Positions 17,620 to 27,155 are shown, counted from the first letter of the stretch. The stretch is 64,000 bases of DNA from Lichenihabitans psoromatis (GCF_004323635.1 NZ_CP036515.1:1440501-1504500), one strand, 5' to 3'. The notes: a model not told the origin generated them from the letters alone. Made by a program: numbers and translations.

Positions 17620-18521
17620 GCCGCCCCTTCGCCACGTTGGACGTGTTTACCGATGTGGCTCTCGCGGGTAATCCTCTGGCGATCGTCCTCGATGCGGACG
17701 CTCTCGATCCAGCGCGGATGCAAGCTATCGCTCGCGAATTCAATCTGTCCGAAACCGTTTTCGTTCAAACGCCGCGCGATCCCGCGCATGAAGCTCGTCT
17801 GCGGATCTTCACACCTGCGGCCGAGCTTCCGTTTGCCGGTCATCCGACCGTCGGAACGGCAGTGTTTTTAGCGCTGCGGTATCACCGCGACCGCCTCGCG
17901 ACCGGCGACGTAACGGTGGTGCTCGACGAGACGATCGGGCCAGTGACCTGCCGGGTTCGGATGCGGGCGGGCGTGGCGCATGCCCGCTTCGATCTGCCTC
18001 GACTTCCGGCTTCGAGCGGCACGACCGCATCGAACACTTTGGTTGCGGCGGCCCTCGATCTGACCGTCGACGACATCGGCTTCGGCCGTCATGTTTCCAG
18101 CGTCTTTTCTGCGGGCGTGGCTTTTACTTTCATACCGTTGCGCGACCGCGAGGCCCTCGCACGGGCAAGGCCCGACCTCACGCGCTGGCGCGACGCGTTC
18201 GGGGAGTTCGGTGCCGTCTACCTCTACACCGACAACACCGCGAGCCCGGACCACCAGATCCGCGCCCGCATGTTCGCGCCAAACATGGGCATTGCGGAAG
18301 ATCCGGCCACCGGTGGTGCGGTCGCGGCTTTCGCGGGCGTTCTCCTGCACTATGGCGACCTTGCCGACGGTGACCATGCATTCATCATCGAGCAGGGGTT
18401 CGAGTTGGGACGTCCGAGCCTCATCGAACTCGGCCTCACTCTGCGCGACGGGCGGTTGGTGTCCGCTTCGATCGGCGGCACCGCCATCGTGGTGTCGCAC
18501 GGAACGCTGGAGCTTGAGTGA
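17616..18521 (+). CDS. PhzF family isomerase/epimerase-like protein
   Basis: A 301-residue protein of the PhzF family (diaminopimelate-epimerase fold). Typical motifs are present: the N-terminal LDVFTDVALAGNPLAIVLDA, the catalytic-Glu region EFNLSETVFVQ (~residue 45), ELPFAGHPTVGTA (~residue 70), and the C-terminal PATGGAVAAFAG. PhzF in Pseudomonas isomerises a phenazine precursor; most chromosomal homologues have no known substrate and no phenazine genes occur here. It overlaps both neighbours (ATGA before, GTGA after). Confidence 0.88.
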   Translation: MSRPFATLDVFTDVALAGNPLAIVLDADALDPARMQAIAREFNLSETVFVQTPRDPAHEARLRIFTPAAELPFAGHPTVGTAVFLALRYHRDRLATGDVTVVLDETIGPVTCRVRMRAGVAHARFDLPRLPASSGTTASNTLVAAALDLTVDDIGFGRHVSSVFSAGVAFTFIPLRDREALARARPDLTRWRDAFGEFGAVYLYTDNTASPDHQIRARMFAPNMGIAEDPATGGAVAAFAGVLLHYGDLADGDHAFIIEQGFELGRPSLIELGLTLRDGRLVSASIGGTAIVVSHGTLELE

Positions 18522-19261
18522 CCGAGCGCGTCACTCCCGAAGGGCCGTTCACGCTCGATCATGTCGATGCCATCGACTGTTGTCTCGAGACGGTGCCGTG
18601 GCTTTTCGCCAGCGACCACGCCGATGCGATCGACGCGCATTGGGCGACGCTCCTGGCGGCCTTACCGAAGATGTTCAACGGCCGCGTCCTGCTACAGCAT
18701 CGCGGCGCTGTGGAGCAGGACGACACGGGCCGGAGGGTCTATCGCGGCGCGTATTTCGAGGCCGAGTTCAAGGCCTTTCTCGCGTGGCGCGATTTCGGTT
18801 ACCCGATGCTCGGCGTTCGCAACGGCTTCGCGATGGCGGCCTTGCGCGGGTCCGACGGGGGATTCGTGCTCGGCGAGATGGGTCCCCACACCGCCAATGC
18901 GGGGCGCATCTACTTTCCCTCCGGGACGCCGGATCTCAGTGATCTCGTGGGCGATCGCGTCGATCTCGACGGTAGCGCCCGGCGCGAACTCGTCGAGGAG
19001 ACCGGGCTCGATCCCGACGACCTCGATTTTGCGCCCGGCTTCACTCTCCTGCACGATCCGGTGCGGGTGTGCTGCATGAAACTGGTCCGATCGCGCGAGC
19101 CTGCCGATGCGCTGGCGGCCCGGATCGAGGCGGCCCTCGCGCGGGACGCCGATCCGGAATTGGTCCGCATCCATGTGGTCCGGGGCGAGGCCGACATGCG
19201 CCCCGAAATGCCGGTCTTCGTGACCGTCTATATGCGGCATATGTTCGCGCGGGATCTGTAG
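18518..19261 (+). CDS. Nudix-hydrolase-like protein
   Basis: A 247-residue protein. The central segment GRIYFPSGTPD..., then SARRELVEETGLD, corresponds to a Nudix box (GX5EX7REUXEEXGU) in which the second half REL-VEETGL is intact but the first part is lengthened by an inserted DLVGDRVDLD stretch, with no obvious Glu at the usual position. Residues 1-95 are an N-terminal domain ending in YPMLGVRNGFAMAALRG. It may hydrolyse a nucleotide-sugar or other nucleoside diphosphate. GTG start overlaps the PhzF stop. Substrate unknown. Confidence 0.75.
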   Translation: MTERVTPEGPFTLDHVDAIDCCLETVPWLFASDHADAIDAHWATLLAALPKMFNGRVLLQHRGAVEQDDTGRRVYRGAYFEAEFKAFLAWRDFGYPMLGVRNGFAMAALRGSDGGFVLGEMGPHTANAGRIYFPSGTPDLSDLVGDRVDLDGSARRELVEETGLDPDDLDFAPGFTLLHDPVRVCCMKLVRSREPADALAARIEAALARDADPELVRIHVVRGEADMRPEMPVFVTVYMRHMFARDL

Positions 19262-19274
19262 TCCGGAGCGCTGA

Positions 19275-19670
19275 TCAGCCCGGATAGCCATGCCGGCGCT
19301 TGGACGCCGCAACCATGCCGCTGGCTTGGCCATCATGCCCGGCCGAACAGGCGCTCTCGGCTTTGGCGATCTCACCCTTGATCTGGTTGTAGACCTTCGG
19401 TTCGATGTTGCCGCTGGCGTAATCGTTATCCTGCACGGCACGCCAACGGGCGATGTCGCCTGCGCAACCGGCTCCCTCCGGCATCTTGAAGTTCGGCGGC
19501 GTGAACGGCCGGGTTGCATAGCCTGCGTCGGGATCGTTGGCCTGTTGCGCGAGCGCCGCCGGTACGGTCCACCCGACGAGCACCAGCGTCGCCACGCTGA
19601 TCACGGCCGACCGCTTGACCGGCCGCGAGCCCTGGTGACGCAGCATCGGATTTGCGTGCAATTTGGCCAT
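19275..19670 (-). CDS. Exported protein of unknown function
   Basis: A 131-residue protein. The start at ATG 19670 has a GGAGAG site and gives a signal peptide: basic N-terminus (RHQGSRPVKR), hydrophobic AVISVATLVLVGWTVPAALA, cleavage near AQQ. The mature ~90 residues contain two Cys (GAGCAGDIARW and ESACSAGHDG) that may form a disulphide, and the pattern IARWRAVQDNDYASGNI that recurs in small periplasmic proteins of Hyphomicrobiales. It converges on the Nudix gene (14-base gap) and diverges from the vWA-like gene. Confidence 0.75.
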   Translation of the reverse strand: MAKLHANPMLRHQGSRPVKRSAVISVATLVLVGWTVPAALAQQANDPDAGYATRPFTPPNFKMPEGAGCAGDIARWRAVQDNDYASGNIEPKVYNQIKGEIAKAESACSAGHDGQASGMVAASKRRHGYPG

Positions 19671-19753
19671 GATGTTCTCTCCTGATTCGGCACGAAACCG
19701 TAGTCGGATCGCCGCGATGCGGAAAGATGCGGCTCGCCTCACGGAGATCGCCG

Positions 19754-20494
19754 ATGGAACGCCGCTCTGGGCTCCGCTTCGCCGTCTTTCTGGCGCTTCT
19801 GATCGAAGCCTCACCGAGCTTCGCGCAGGAGCCTCCTCTCGCTTCGGGCAAACCGCATGTCGATGTGCTGCTGGTGCTCGCAGCCGACGTGTCCCGCAGC
19901 ATCGACGAGCAAAAGTTCGAGCTGCAGCGGAAGGGATATGCGGCCGCTTTGGCCGATCCGCGCGTGCTCGAGGCGATCGCGTCCAACCCGGACAAAACCA
20001 TCGCGGTCGCGTTCATGGAATGGGCTGGATCGGAGTCGCAGAAACTCGTGATCGATTGGACGCCGATCCGCAACGAGGCCGACGCCAAAGCGTTCGCCCA
20101 ACTGGTGTTGGGGGCTCCGCGTTCCTTCTATGATCGAACCGCGATCGGCTCCGCGCTGGATTTTGCGACCGCGCAATTCGACCATGCGTCCTTCGTGGCA
20201 ACGCGGCGCATCATCGATGTGTCGGGCGATGGGGCCAGTAACGGCGGCACGGACATCAAGGCGGCGCGAGACGCGGCTCTTGCCCATGGGGTTACGACAA
20301 TCAACGGGCTGGTGATCCTGAGCAGCATGGACGGGCCGCGCTATCTCGTGGAACATACGCATCCACCAGGTGGACTTGCGGCCTATTACAAAACCAACGT
20401 GATCGGCGGCGTCGCCGCTTTCGTGTCGAGCGCCGAGAGCTTCGAGAGCTTCGATCGCTCGCTCATCGCCAAGATCGTCGAGGAAATTTCGTGA
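19754..20494 (+). CDS. Secreted DUF1194 protein with a von Willebrand A-like fold
   Basis: A 246-residue protein. N-terminal signal RFAVFLALLIEASPSFAQ. The mature part starts with VDVLLVLAADVSRSIDEQKFELQRKGYAAAL: D-x-S-x-S, the metal-ion-dependent adhesion site of vWA domains, and continues with RRIIDVSGDGASNGG (second metal loop) as in DUF1194 proteins. These act in the periplasm or outside, with unknown ligand. Start: ATG 19754 with a CGGAGA site; an ATG nine codons earlier is possible. Its stop overlaps the next GTG. Confidence 0.85.
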   Translation: MERRSGLRFAVFLALLIEASPSFAQEPPLASGKPHVDVLLVLAADVSRSIDEQKFELQRKGYAAALADPRVLEAIASNPDKTIAVAFMEWAGSESQKLVIDWTPIRNEADAKAFAQLVLGAPRSFYDRTAIGSALDFATAQFDHASFVATRRIIDVSGDGASNGGTDIKAARDAALAHGVTTINGLVILSSMDGPRYLVEHTHPPGGLAAYYKTNVIGGVAAFVSSAESFESFDRSLIAKIVEEIS

Positions 20495-20808
20495 GCGACA
20501 CCGACATCGGACCCGCGGCCGAGGCGCGACCCGAGGCCAAGCCGCGGATCGGTATCGTCTATTGCACGCAATGCCATTGGCTTCTTCGAGCCGCCTGGAT
20601 GGCCCAGGAACTTCTGTCGACCTTCGGAACCGAGCTAGCCGAGGTCGCGCTCGTGCCGTCGACGGGTGGCACGTTCCGGGTCGAATACGACGACATCGTC
20701 ATCTGGGAGCGCAAGCGCGACGGCGGCTTTCCGGAAGCCAAGGTGCTCAAGCAACGCGTCCGGGATCAACTCGACCCCGGTCGCGATCTCGGTCATTCGG
20801 ACCGCTGA
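20491..20808 (+). CDS. SelT/SelW/SelH (Rdx) family redox protein
   Basis: A 105-residue thioredoxin-like protein of the Rdx family. The motif YCTQCHWLLRAAWMAQELLSTF places a CxxC pair at residues ~26-29 at the start of a helix, and GGTFRVEYDDIVIWERKRDGGFPE is the second conserved part. In animals one Cys is selenocysteine; here both are Cys. It is coupled by GTGA overlap to the DUF1194 gene. Partner and substrate are unknown. Confidence 0.88.
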   Translation: MSDTDIGPAAEARPEAKPRIGIVYCTQCHWLLRAAWMAQELLSTFGTELAEVALVPSTGGTFRVEYDDIVIWERKRDGGFPEAKVLKQRVRDQLDPGRDLGHSDR

Positions 20809-20812
20809 AGCC

Positions 20813-21850
20813 TCACGCCTCGGCCGGAATGGCCGACTGGCTCCGCCACAGGTCGATGCCGCCCTCGGTCGCATGCGTATCGATGCGCGCGAGTTCGTCG
20901 GTGTCGAAGGCCAAATTGTTGAGGGCATCGAGCGAATTGTCGAGTTGCTCGACCGTCCGCGCCCCGATGAGGGCCGACGTGACACGCTTATCGCGTAGCA
21001 CCCAGGCGATCGCCATTTGAGCGAGTGACTGTCCGCGGGCTTGAGCGATGTCGTTCAGCGCCTTGATGCGGGCGAGATTGTCGTCCGAGACGTGATCGGG
21101 GGAGAACGACCCATTTTTGGCGGCGCGCGACGCCTCCGGCACGCCGTTCAGATATTTGTTCGACAGCAGGCCTTGGGCCAGCGGCGAAAAGGCAATGCAG
21201 CCGACGCCGATCTCCTCGAGTGTATCGAGCAGCCCATTCTCGACCCAACGGTTCAGCATCGAATAGGACGGCTGGTGGATCAGGAAGGGCGTGCCTTGCT
21301 GCTTCAGGATCGTGTAGGCCGCGCGAGTTCGCTCGGGAGAATAGGACGACACACCGACGTAGAGCGCCTTGCCGGAGCGCACGAGTTGATCCAGCGCGCC
21401 CATTGTCTCTTCGAGGGGTGTCTTAGGGTCCGGCCGGTGGTGATAGAAGATGTCGACATAGTCGAGGTTCATCCGCTTCAGACTATCGTCGCAGCTGGCG
21501 ACGAGATATTTGCGCGACCCGAAATTGCCGTAGGGCCCGGGCCACATATCCCAGCCGGCCTTGGACGAAATGATTAATTCATTGCGGTAGGGACGGAAGT
21601 CGAGATCCATCCAACGGCCGAAATGGTCCTCGGCCGACCCGTAGGGCGGACCGTAGTTGTTGGCGAGATCGAAATGGGTCACGCCGCGATCGAAGGCGCG
21701 GCGCAGGATCGCGCGGCCGGTCTCGAAGACGTCGGTCCCGCCGAAGTTCTGCCAGAGCCCAAGCGAAATGGCCGGAAGATCGATGCCCGATCGCCCGCAG
21801 CGACGGAAGGTGGCAGTCTCGTAGCGGTGTTCTGCGGCCACATAGGTCAT
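20813..21850 (-). CDS. Aldo-keto reductase, L-glyceraldehyde-3-phosphate reductase (YghZ) type
   Basis: A 345-residue NADPH-dependent aldo-keto reductase. The catalytic tetrad can be placed: Asp and Tyr in HFDLANNYGPPYGSAE (~residues 60-70), Lys in IISSKAGWDMWPGPYG (~residue 97), His in IFYHHRPD (~residue 137). The WPGPYG insertion and overall length match the AKR14 (YghZ/Gpr) group that detoxifies L-glyceraldehyde-3-phosphate and methylglyoxal. It stands between the Rdx gene (converging) and acnA (same strand, 109-base gap). Confidence 0.87.
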   Translation of the reverse strand: MTYVAAEHRYETATFRRCGRSGIDLPAISLGLWQNFGGTDVFETGRAILRRAFDRGVTHFDLANNYGPPYGSAEDHFGRWMDLDFRPYRNELIISSKAGWDMWPGPYGNFGSRKYLVASCDDSLKRMNLDYVDIFYHHRPDPKTPLEETMGALDQLVRSGKALYVGVSSYSPERTRAAYTILKQQGTPFLIHQPSYSMLNRWVENGLLDTLEEIGVGCIAFSPLAQGLLSNKYLNGVPEASRAAKNGSFSPDHVSDDNLARIKALNDIAQARGQSLAQMAIAWVLRDKRVTSALIGARTVEQLDNSLDALNNLAFDTDELARIDTHATEGGIDLWRSQSAIPAEA

Positions 21851-21959
21851 GATTGCTCCCTCGGAACGGGGGCGTGACCGCCTCGAAGACGCTCCGCCCG
21901 CTCGTCATTGTCCCCGATATCGACCCGCTTCCGCAGCGGGCCGATCGTTCAGGGGATAC

Positions 21960-24656
21960 TCAGGCGGCGGCCGCAAGGTTGCGAAGCACGTATTGAAGAA
22001 TGCCGCCGTGGCGGAAATATTCCAGTTCGTCGGCCGTATCGATGCGGCAAATCACCGGAACATGCGTCACGCGTCCCTTGTCGGACGTGATGACGGCTTC
22101 CATCGTCTGGCGCGGCTTTAGGCTTTCGCCCAAGCCGACGATCGACACCGTCTCGTCGCCCTTGAGGTTGAGGGTCTGCCACGACATGCCCTCTTCGAAC
22201 GTCAGGGGCAGAATGCCCATGCCGACGAGGTTCGAGCGATGAATGCGCTCGAAGCTCTGCGCGATGACGGCGCGGATGCCGAGCAGTTTGGTGCCCTTTG
22301 CGGCCCAATCGCGCGACGAGCCGGTGCCATATTCCTTGCCGGCGAACACGACCAGCGGCACGCCCTCCTGCTTATACAGCATGGCCGCGTCGTAGATCGG
22401 CAGTTCCTCGCCTGACGGGTAGTGACGGGTCACGCCGCCTTCGACGCCGGGCACCATCTGGTTCTTGATGCGGATATTGGCAAAGGTGCCGCGCATCATC
22501 ACTTCGTGGTTGCCGCGGCGGGTGCCGTATTGATTGAAATCCTGCGGGCGGACCTGATGCTCCATCAGGTAGCGGCCCGCTGGGGACGCGGCTTTGATCG
22601 AGCCGGCGGGCGAGATGTGGTCGGTCGTGATCGAGTCGAGGAACAGGCCGAGCACCCGCGCGTCCTTGATGTCCGCGATGGCAGCGGGCGTCTTGGTTAA
22701 GCCGTCGAAATAGGGCGGGTTTCTCACATAGGTCGAGGCCATGCTCCAATGGTAGGTCTCGCTGACCGCGATCTCGATGCCCTTCCAGTGATCGTCGCCC
22801 TCGAAGACGTTGCCGTATCGATCCGCGAAGGTCGCCTTGGTGACCGACGCCTTCCGCATATCGGAGACTTCTTCCTGGGTCGGCCAGATGTCGCGCAGGT
22901 AGACGGGGCCGTTGTGGCCCATGCCGAGTGGCTCGTTGACGAGGTCGACGTGGAGCGACCCTGCAAGCGCATAGGCCACGACAAGCGGGGGTGACGCGAG
23001 ATAGTTGGCCTTCACGTCCGGATTGACGCGACCCTCGAAGTTTCGATTGCCCGAGATGACGGCCGACGCCACCACGTCATGGTCGTTGATGGTCTTCGAG
23101 ATATCCGTCGGCAGCGGGCCGGAATTGCCGATGCAGGTCATGCAGCCGTATCCGGTCACGTTGAAGCCGAGCGCATCGAGATCCTGCTGCAGGCCTGTCT
23201 TGGCGAGATATTCACCCACCACCTGCGAGCCGGGCGACAGCGAGGTCTTGACCCACGGCTTGGTTTTGAGACCGGCCGCAACCGCCTTGCGGGCCAGCAA
23301 TCCCGCCCCGATCATCACGTTCGGGTTGGAGGTGTTGGTGCAGGAGGTGATCGCGGCGATCACGACGTCGCCGTGGCCGAGATCGAAGGCGGCATTCTCG
23401 ACCGAGAACCGCACATCGGTGTCGTCGACCTTATATTCCTTCAGCAAGGAATTGTTGAAGCTCGCCTTTGCGGTTTCCAGCGTGACGCGATCCTGGGGGC
23501 GCTTCGGTCCTGCCAGCGAGGGCACGACGTCGCTGAGATCTAGCTCGATCGTCTCGGTGAACAGCGGGTCGGGCAGCGATGAATCGCGCACCATGCCCTG
23601 CGCTTCGGCATAGGCCTTGACGAGCGCGACGCGCGCATCGGTCCGGTTAGTGGCCTCGAGAAAGGTGATGGTTTCTGCATCGATCGGGAAGAAGCCGCAG
23701 GTCGCACCATATTCCGGCGCCATGTTGCCGATGGTGGCACGGTCGGCGAGCGACAGGCTGTCGAGACCGGAGCCGTAGAATTCAACGAATTTATTGACGA
23801 CCCCGAGCTTCCGAAGCATCTGCGTCACCGTCAGCACCAGATCGGTCGCGGTGCGGCCTTCCTTCAGACGATTGGTCAGTTTGAAACCGACGACCTGCGG
23901 CAGCAGCATCGATAGCGGCTGACCCAGCATAACGGCTTCGGCCTCGATGCCGCCGACGCCCCAGCCGAGCACCGCCAGTCCATTGACCATCGTCGTATGC
24001 GAGTCGGTGCCGACCAGCGTGTCCGGATAAGCGATCTGAACGGTTTCGCCGTCGATCGTCTCCGGGCGGCTCCACACCGTCTGCGACAGATATTCGAGAT
24101 TGACCTGGTGGCAGATGCCCGTGCCGGGCGGCACGACGCGGAAATTCGAGAAGGCTTGCTGCCCCCAGCGCAGGAAGCGATAGCGCTCGCCGTTACGCTC
24201 ATATTCGATATTGACGTTGTCGCTCAACGCCTGCGGCGTGCCGAACTCGTCGACGATAACCGAATGGTCGATGACGAGATCGACCGGGACCAGGGGGTTG
24301 ATCTTGTTGACGTCGCCGCCGAGCCCGAGCATCGCGTCGCGCATGGCCGCGAGATCGACCACAGCCGGAACGCCGGTGAAATCCTGCATCAGAACCCGGG
24401 CCGGACGGAACGCGATTTCGCGTTCCTCCTTGCCACGCTTGTCGAGCCATTGCGCTACTTGTTCGATGTCGGCCTTCGTGACCGATCGGCCATCCTCGAA
24501 GCGCAGCAGGTTCTCGAGCAGCACCTTCATCGAGAAGGGAAGTTGCGACACGCCGGCGAGGCCGTTCTTCTCCGCCTCGGGAATGGAGAAATAAACGTAT
24601 CTCTCGCCGCCGACGTCGAGCGTCCTGCGGCATTTAAAGCTGTCGAGCGAGGCCAT
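21960..24656 (-). CDS. acnA: Aconitate hydratase A
   Basis: An 898-residue aconitase of the AcnA/IRP1 type that interconverts citrate and isocitrate in the TCA cycle. The [4Fe-4S] ligands are in AAITSCTNTSNPNVMIGAG and GYGCMTCIGNSGPL. The swivel domain shows YGTGSSRDWAAKGTKLLG near the C-terminus. The start ATG 24656 yields MASLDSFKCRRTLDVGG, the family N-terminus; an open extension upstream is antisense to ccmA. It is divergent from ccmA (94-base gap). Confidence 0.97.
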   Translation of the reverse strand: MASLDSFKCRRTLDVGGERYVYFSIPEAEKNGLAGVSQLPFSMKVLLENLLRFEDGRSVTKADIEQVAQWLDKRGKEEREIAFRPARVLMQDFTGVPAVVDLAAMRDAMLGLGGDVNKINPLVPVDLVIDHSVIVDEFGTPQALSDNVNIEYERNGERYRFLRWGQQAFSNFRVVPPGTGICHQVNLEYLSQTVWSRPETIDGETVQIAYPDTLVGTDSHTTMVNGLAVLGWGVGGIEAEAVMLGQPLSMLLPQVVGFKLTNRLKEGRTATDLVLTVTQMLRKLGVVNKFVEFYGSGLDSLSLADRATIGNMAPEYGATCGFFPIDAETITFLEATNRTDARVALVKAYAEAQGMVRDSSLPDPLFTETIELDLSDVVPSLAGPKRPQDRVTLETAKASFNNSLLKEYKVDDTDVRFSVENAAFDLGHGDVVIAAITSCTNTSNPNVMIGAGLLARKAVAAGLKTKPWVKTSLSPGSQVVGEYLAKTGLQQDLDALGFNVTGYGCMTCIGNSGPLPTDISKTINDHDVVASAVISGNRNFEGRVNPDVKANYLASPPLVVAYALAGSLHVDLVNEPLGMGHNGPVYLRDIWPTQEEVSDMRKASVTKATFADRYGNVFEGDDHWKGIEIAVSETYHWSMASTYVRNPPYFDGLTKTPAAIADIKDARVLGLFLDSITTDHISPAGSIKAASPAGRYLMEHQVRPQDFNQYGTRRGNHEVMMRGTFANIRIKNQMVPGVEGGVTRHYPSGEELPIYDAAMLYKQEGVPLVVFAGKEYGTGSSRDWAAKGTKLLGIRAVIAQSFERIHRSNLVGMGILPLTFEEGMSWQTLNLKGDETVSIVGLGESLKPRQTMEAVITSDKGRVTHVPVICRIDTADELEYFRHGGILQYVLRNLAAAA

Positions 24657-24750
24657 AGCTTTTCCCTGATCGTGATGGGACGGGGGCGTGTTGTTGTAGA
24701 TAGTTCTAAAGTTGCGGGGTACACGGAGCAAGGCTGCCTGCCAAGCATCA

Positions 24751-25401
24751 ATGAGGTCTCGCCTGGATACGACCCGCTCTTCGCTGGCCCATCTTCTGGT
24801 CGACGACCTGACGATTGCCCGGGGCAGCCGCACTGTGTTGCAGGGCGTGTCGTTCAGCATCGCTCCGGGCGAGGCCGTGCAGGTGACCGGCCCGAACGGG
24901 GCCGGCAAATCCACGCTGCTGCGCGCGATCTGCGGGTTTCTGCCTTGGGTTTCGGGCACGGTCCTATGGACAGGAGCCGAGGGCGCCAACCGGGCCGATG
25001 CGCCGATGCTCGCCGAAAGCGTGCATTATGTCGGCCATGCCGATGGGCTGAAAACCGCACTGACGGCACGCGAAAATATCGAGATCGCGGCGGCCTTGAG
25101 CGGCGGCGTCACAACCTCGCCCGATCTCGCGCTGAAGCGCCTCGATCTGCTCCACGTTATCGACATCCCGGTCGGTTATTTATCCGCGGGACAGCGGCGG
25201 CGGGTGGCGCTCGCGCGGTTGCTGACGGCGCATCGTCCGCTATGGCTGCTCGATGAGCCAGCGACCGCGCTCGATCGCGCCGCGCAAGCCATGCTGGCCG
25301 AGATCATGACGGATCACCTGACCAGCGGTGGCTTGATCCTCGCGTCCACTCATGCGCCGCTCGACTTGCCGGGGCTGCGCGACCTGTGGCTCGAGCCGTG
25401 A
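24751..25401 (+). CDS. ccmA: Haem exporter ATP-binding protein CcmA
   Basis: A 216-residue ABC ATPase of the cytochrome c maturation system I. Seen: Walker A TGPNGAGKSTLLRAI (~residues 48-62), signature YLSAGQRRRVALARLL (~145-160), Walker B LWLLDEPATALD. With CcmB, CcmC and CcmD it releases holo-CcmE from the membrane complex. ATG 24751 is used; TTG 24712 is further upstream in the same frame. It heads the cluster ccmA-ccmB-ccmC-ccmD-ccmG; ccmE, ccmF and ccmH are not in this window. Confidence 0.93.
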   Translation: MRSRLDTTRSSLAHLLVDDLTIARGSRTVLQGVSFSIAPGEAVQVTGPNGAGKSTLLRAICGFLPWVSGTVLWTGAEGANRADAPMLAESVHYVGHADGLKTALTARENIEIAAALSGGVTTSPDLALKRLDLLHVIDIPVGYLSAGQRRRVALARLLTAHRPLWLLDEPATALDRAAQAMLAEIMTDHLTSGGLILASTHAPLDLPGLRDLWLEP

Positions 25402-25456
25402 TGCGGGTCGGTCATCAGAATAAAGGGATTTCGCAAGTGATCTCGGACGTGATCCG

Positions 25457-26128
25457 GTGATCCGCGCGCTTCTGGCGCTGTTCCGGCGCGATCTCACCTT
25501 GGCGCGTCGCATCGGCGGCGGCGGCCTGATGGGCGTCGTCTTCTTTCTCAGTCTCGTCACCATCGTGCCGTTCGCGATCGGCCCAGACCTGAACCTCTTG
25601 TCGCGCATCGGCCCCGCCGTGCTCTGGATCGCGGCGCTTTTGTCTGGGCTGCTCGGGCTCGACCGATTGTTCCAAGCCGACGACGAAGACGGCTCGCTCG
25701 ACCTGTTGCGGCTGAGCCCTGTTCCGCTCGAACTCGTGGTGCTGACCAAATGCCTCGCCCACTGGTGCGCCACCGGCCTGCCGATGGTGATCGTGGCACC
25801 TCTGTTCGGCCTGATGCTGGCCCTCGATGGTCCGGCGCTTTGGGGTGTCACGCTCAGTCTCTTGGTCGGTACCCCCGCGCTGACGTTCCTGGGTGCGATT
25901 GGCGCGGCCCTCACGGTCAGTCTCCGCCGCGGTGGGCTGCTGCTCTCGATCTTGGTGATCCCGCTTGCAGTGCCGGTGCTGATCTTCGGGGTATCGACCG
26001 CGCAGGCCGCGAGCGGCGGCACCGTCCCGTTCCTCACGCCGCTCCTGATCCTCTGCGGTCTCAGCCTCGGAGCTTTGGCGCTGGCGCCGTTTGCGGCCGC
26101 AGCGGCGCTTCGCGGCGCTGGGGAGTGA
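25457..26128 (+). CDS. ccmB: Haem exporter membrane protein CcmB
   Basis: A 223-residue, six-helix membrane protein. N-terminus MIRALLALFRRDLTLARRIGGGGLMGVVFFLSL and the DRLFQADDEDGSLDLLRLSP segment (~residues 75-95) are diagnostic of CcmB. It is the membrane partner of CcmA. GTG start; 55-base gap after ccmA. Confidence 0.94.
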   Translation: MIRALLALFRRDLTLARRIGGGGLMGVVFFLSLVTIVPFAIGPDLNLLSRIGPAVLWIAALLSGLLGLDRLFQADDEDGSLDLLRLSPVPLELVVLTKCLAHWCATGLPMVIVAPLFGLMLALDGPALWGVTLSLLVGTPALTFLGAIGAALTVSLRRGGLLLSILVIPLAVPVLIFGVSTAQAASGGTVPFLTPLLILCGLSLGALALAPFAAAAALRGAGE

Positions 26129-26217
26129 GGCACTGCGACGACCGGCGTCACCCAATCGGTTCATGCGACCGCAAGTCGTCGCTGGTAGGATGCGGCAGCT
26201 TGGCCTAAATTGAGGTC

Positions 26218-26991
26218 GTGTCGATCCTTACCACCTACGCCAACCCCACAAATTTTCTCCGGCTGACCGGCCGGCTGCTGCCGTGGCTCGCGAGCGTCGC
26301 GGCGCTCGCCCTGGCGGTCGGGCTGTATCTCGCGCTGTTCGTCGCACCCGCCGACTATCAGCAGGGCGAGACGGTGCGGATCATGTATATCCACGTGCCG
26401 GCCGCCTGGGTGTCGCTGTTGGCCTATCTGGTCATGACGGCCGCGGCGTTGGCGACGCTGGTCTGGCGGCATCCGCTGGCCGAAGCGGCCCAGAAGGCGG
26501 CCGCACCGCTTGGCGCAGCCTTTACGTTCATCTGCCTGGTCACCGGCTCGCTATGGGGCAAGCCGATGTGGGGCACCTATTGGGTGTGGGATGCGCGACT
26601 GACGTCGGAACTCGTGCTGTTGCTGATCTATCTCGGCCTCGTCGCCCTATGGCAGACGATCGAGGAGCCGGGCCGTGCGGCGCGCGCCGCTTCGATCATG
26701 ACATTGGTCGGCTTCATCAACATTCCAATCGTCAAATTCTCGGTCGACTGGTGGAACACCTTGCACCAGCCGGCCTCGGTGTTCCGCATGGGCGGTCCGA
26801 CGATCGCGGCCTCGATGCTGTGGCCGCTCCTCGTCATGGCGGTGGGCTATACGGCGCTGTTCGCGACCCTGCATCTGATGGCGACCCGCAACGAGGTGCT
26901 GCGACGCCGCGTGCGACGGCTCACCATGCTGGTCGCTGCGGGGGCGAAGCCGAGCGTCGCTCGTATGCGGCCCGCAAGGGTGTCGCCGTGA
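26218..26991 (+). CDS. ccmC: Haem handling protein CcmC
   Basis: A 257-residue membrane protein with the tryptophan-rich WWD-type motif WGKPMWGTYWVWDARLTSELVLL (~residues 115-137) that binds haem in the periplasmic face, and flanking His residues (YIHVPAAW; WWNTLHQPASV). It loads haem onto CcmE. Start GTG 26218 after GAGGT. The stop overlaps the ccmD ATG. Confidence 0.95.
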   Translation: MSILTTYANPTNFLRLTGRLLPWLASVAALALAVGLYLALFVAPADYQQGETVRIMYIHVPAAWVSLLAYLVMTAAALATLVWRHPLAEAAQKAAAPLGAAFTFICLVTGSLWGKPMWGTYWVWDARLTSELVLLLIYLGLVALWQTIEEPGRAARAASIMTLVGFINIPIVKFSVDWWNTLHQPASVFRMGGPTIAASMLWPLLVMAVGYTALFATLHLMATRNEVLRRRVRRLTMLVAAGAKPSVARMRPARVSP

Positions 26992-27155
26992 TGGATCAGC
27001 CGGTCGACATGCACGTCGGTTTCATCGTCGCGGCCTTCGTGATCACCGGCCTCGTGCTGAGCGGCACCCTCGCGGCCGTGCTGCTCGATTATCGCGCCCA
27101 GTTGCGCGCCCTGGCGCGGCTCGGCCGCCCCGCCGGCAAGGACCTCGACGCATGA
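26991..27155 (+). CDS. ccmD: Haem exporter protein CcmD
   Basis: A 54-residue single-helix membrane protein: short periplasmic N-terminus, helix FIVAAFVITGLVLSGTLAAVLL, and a basic cytoplasmic tail with LDYRAQLRALARL. Size, position between ccmC and ccmG, and the LDYR-x-QL motif identify CcmD, which stabilises the CcmABC complex and helps release CcmE. The ATG overlaps the ccmC stop; the stop overlaps the ccmG ATG. Confidence 0.9.
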   Translation: MDQPVDMHVGFIVAAFVITGLVLSGTLAAVLLDYRAQLRALARLGRPAGKDLDA

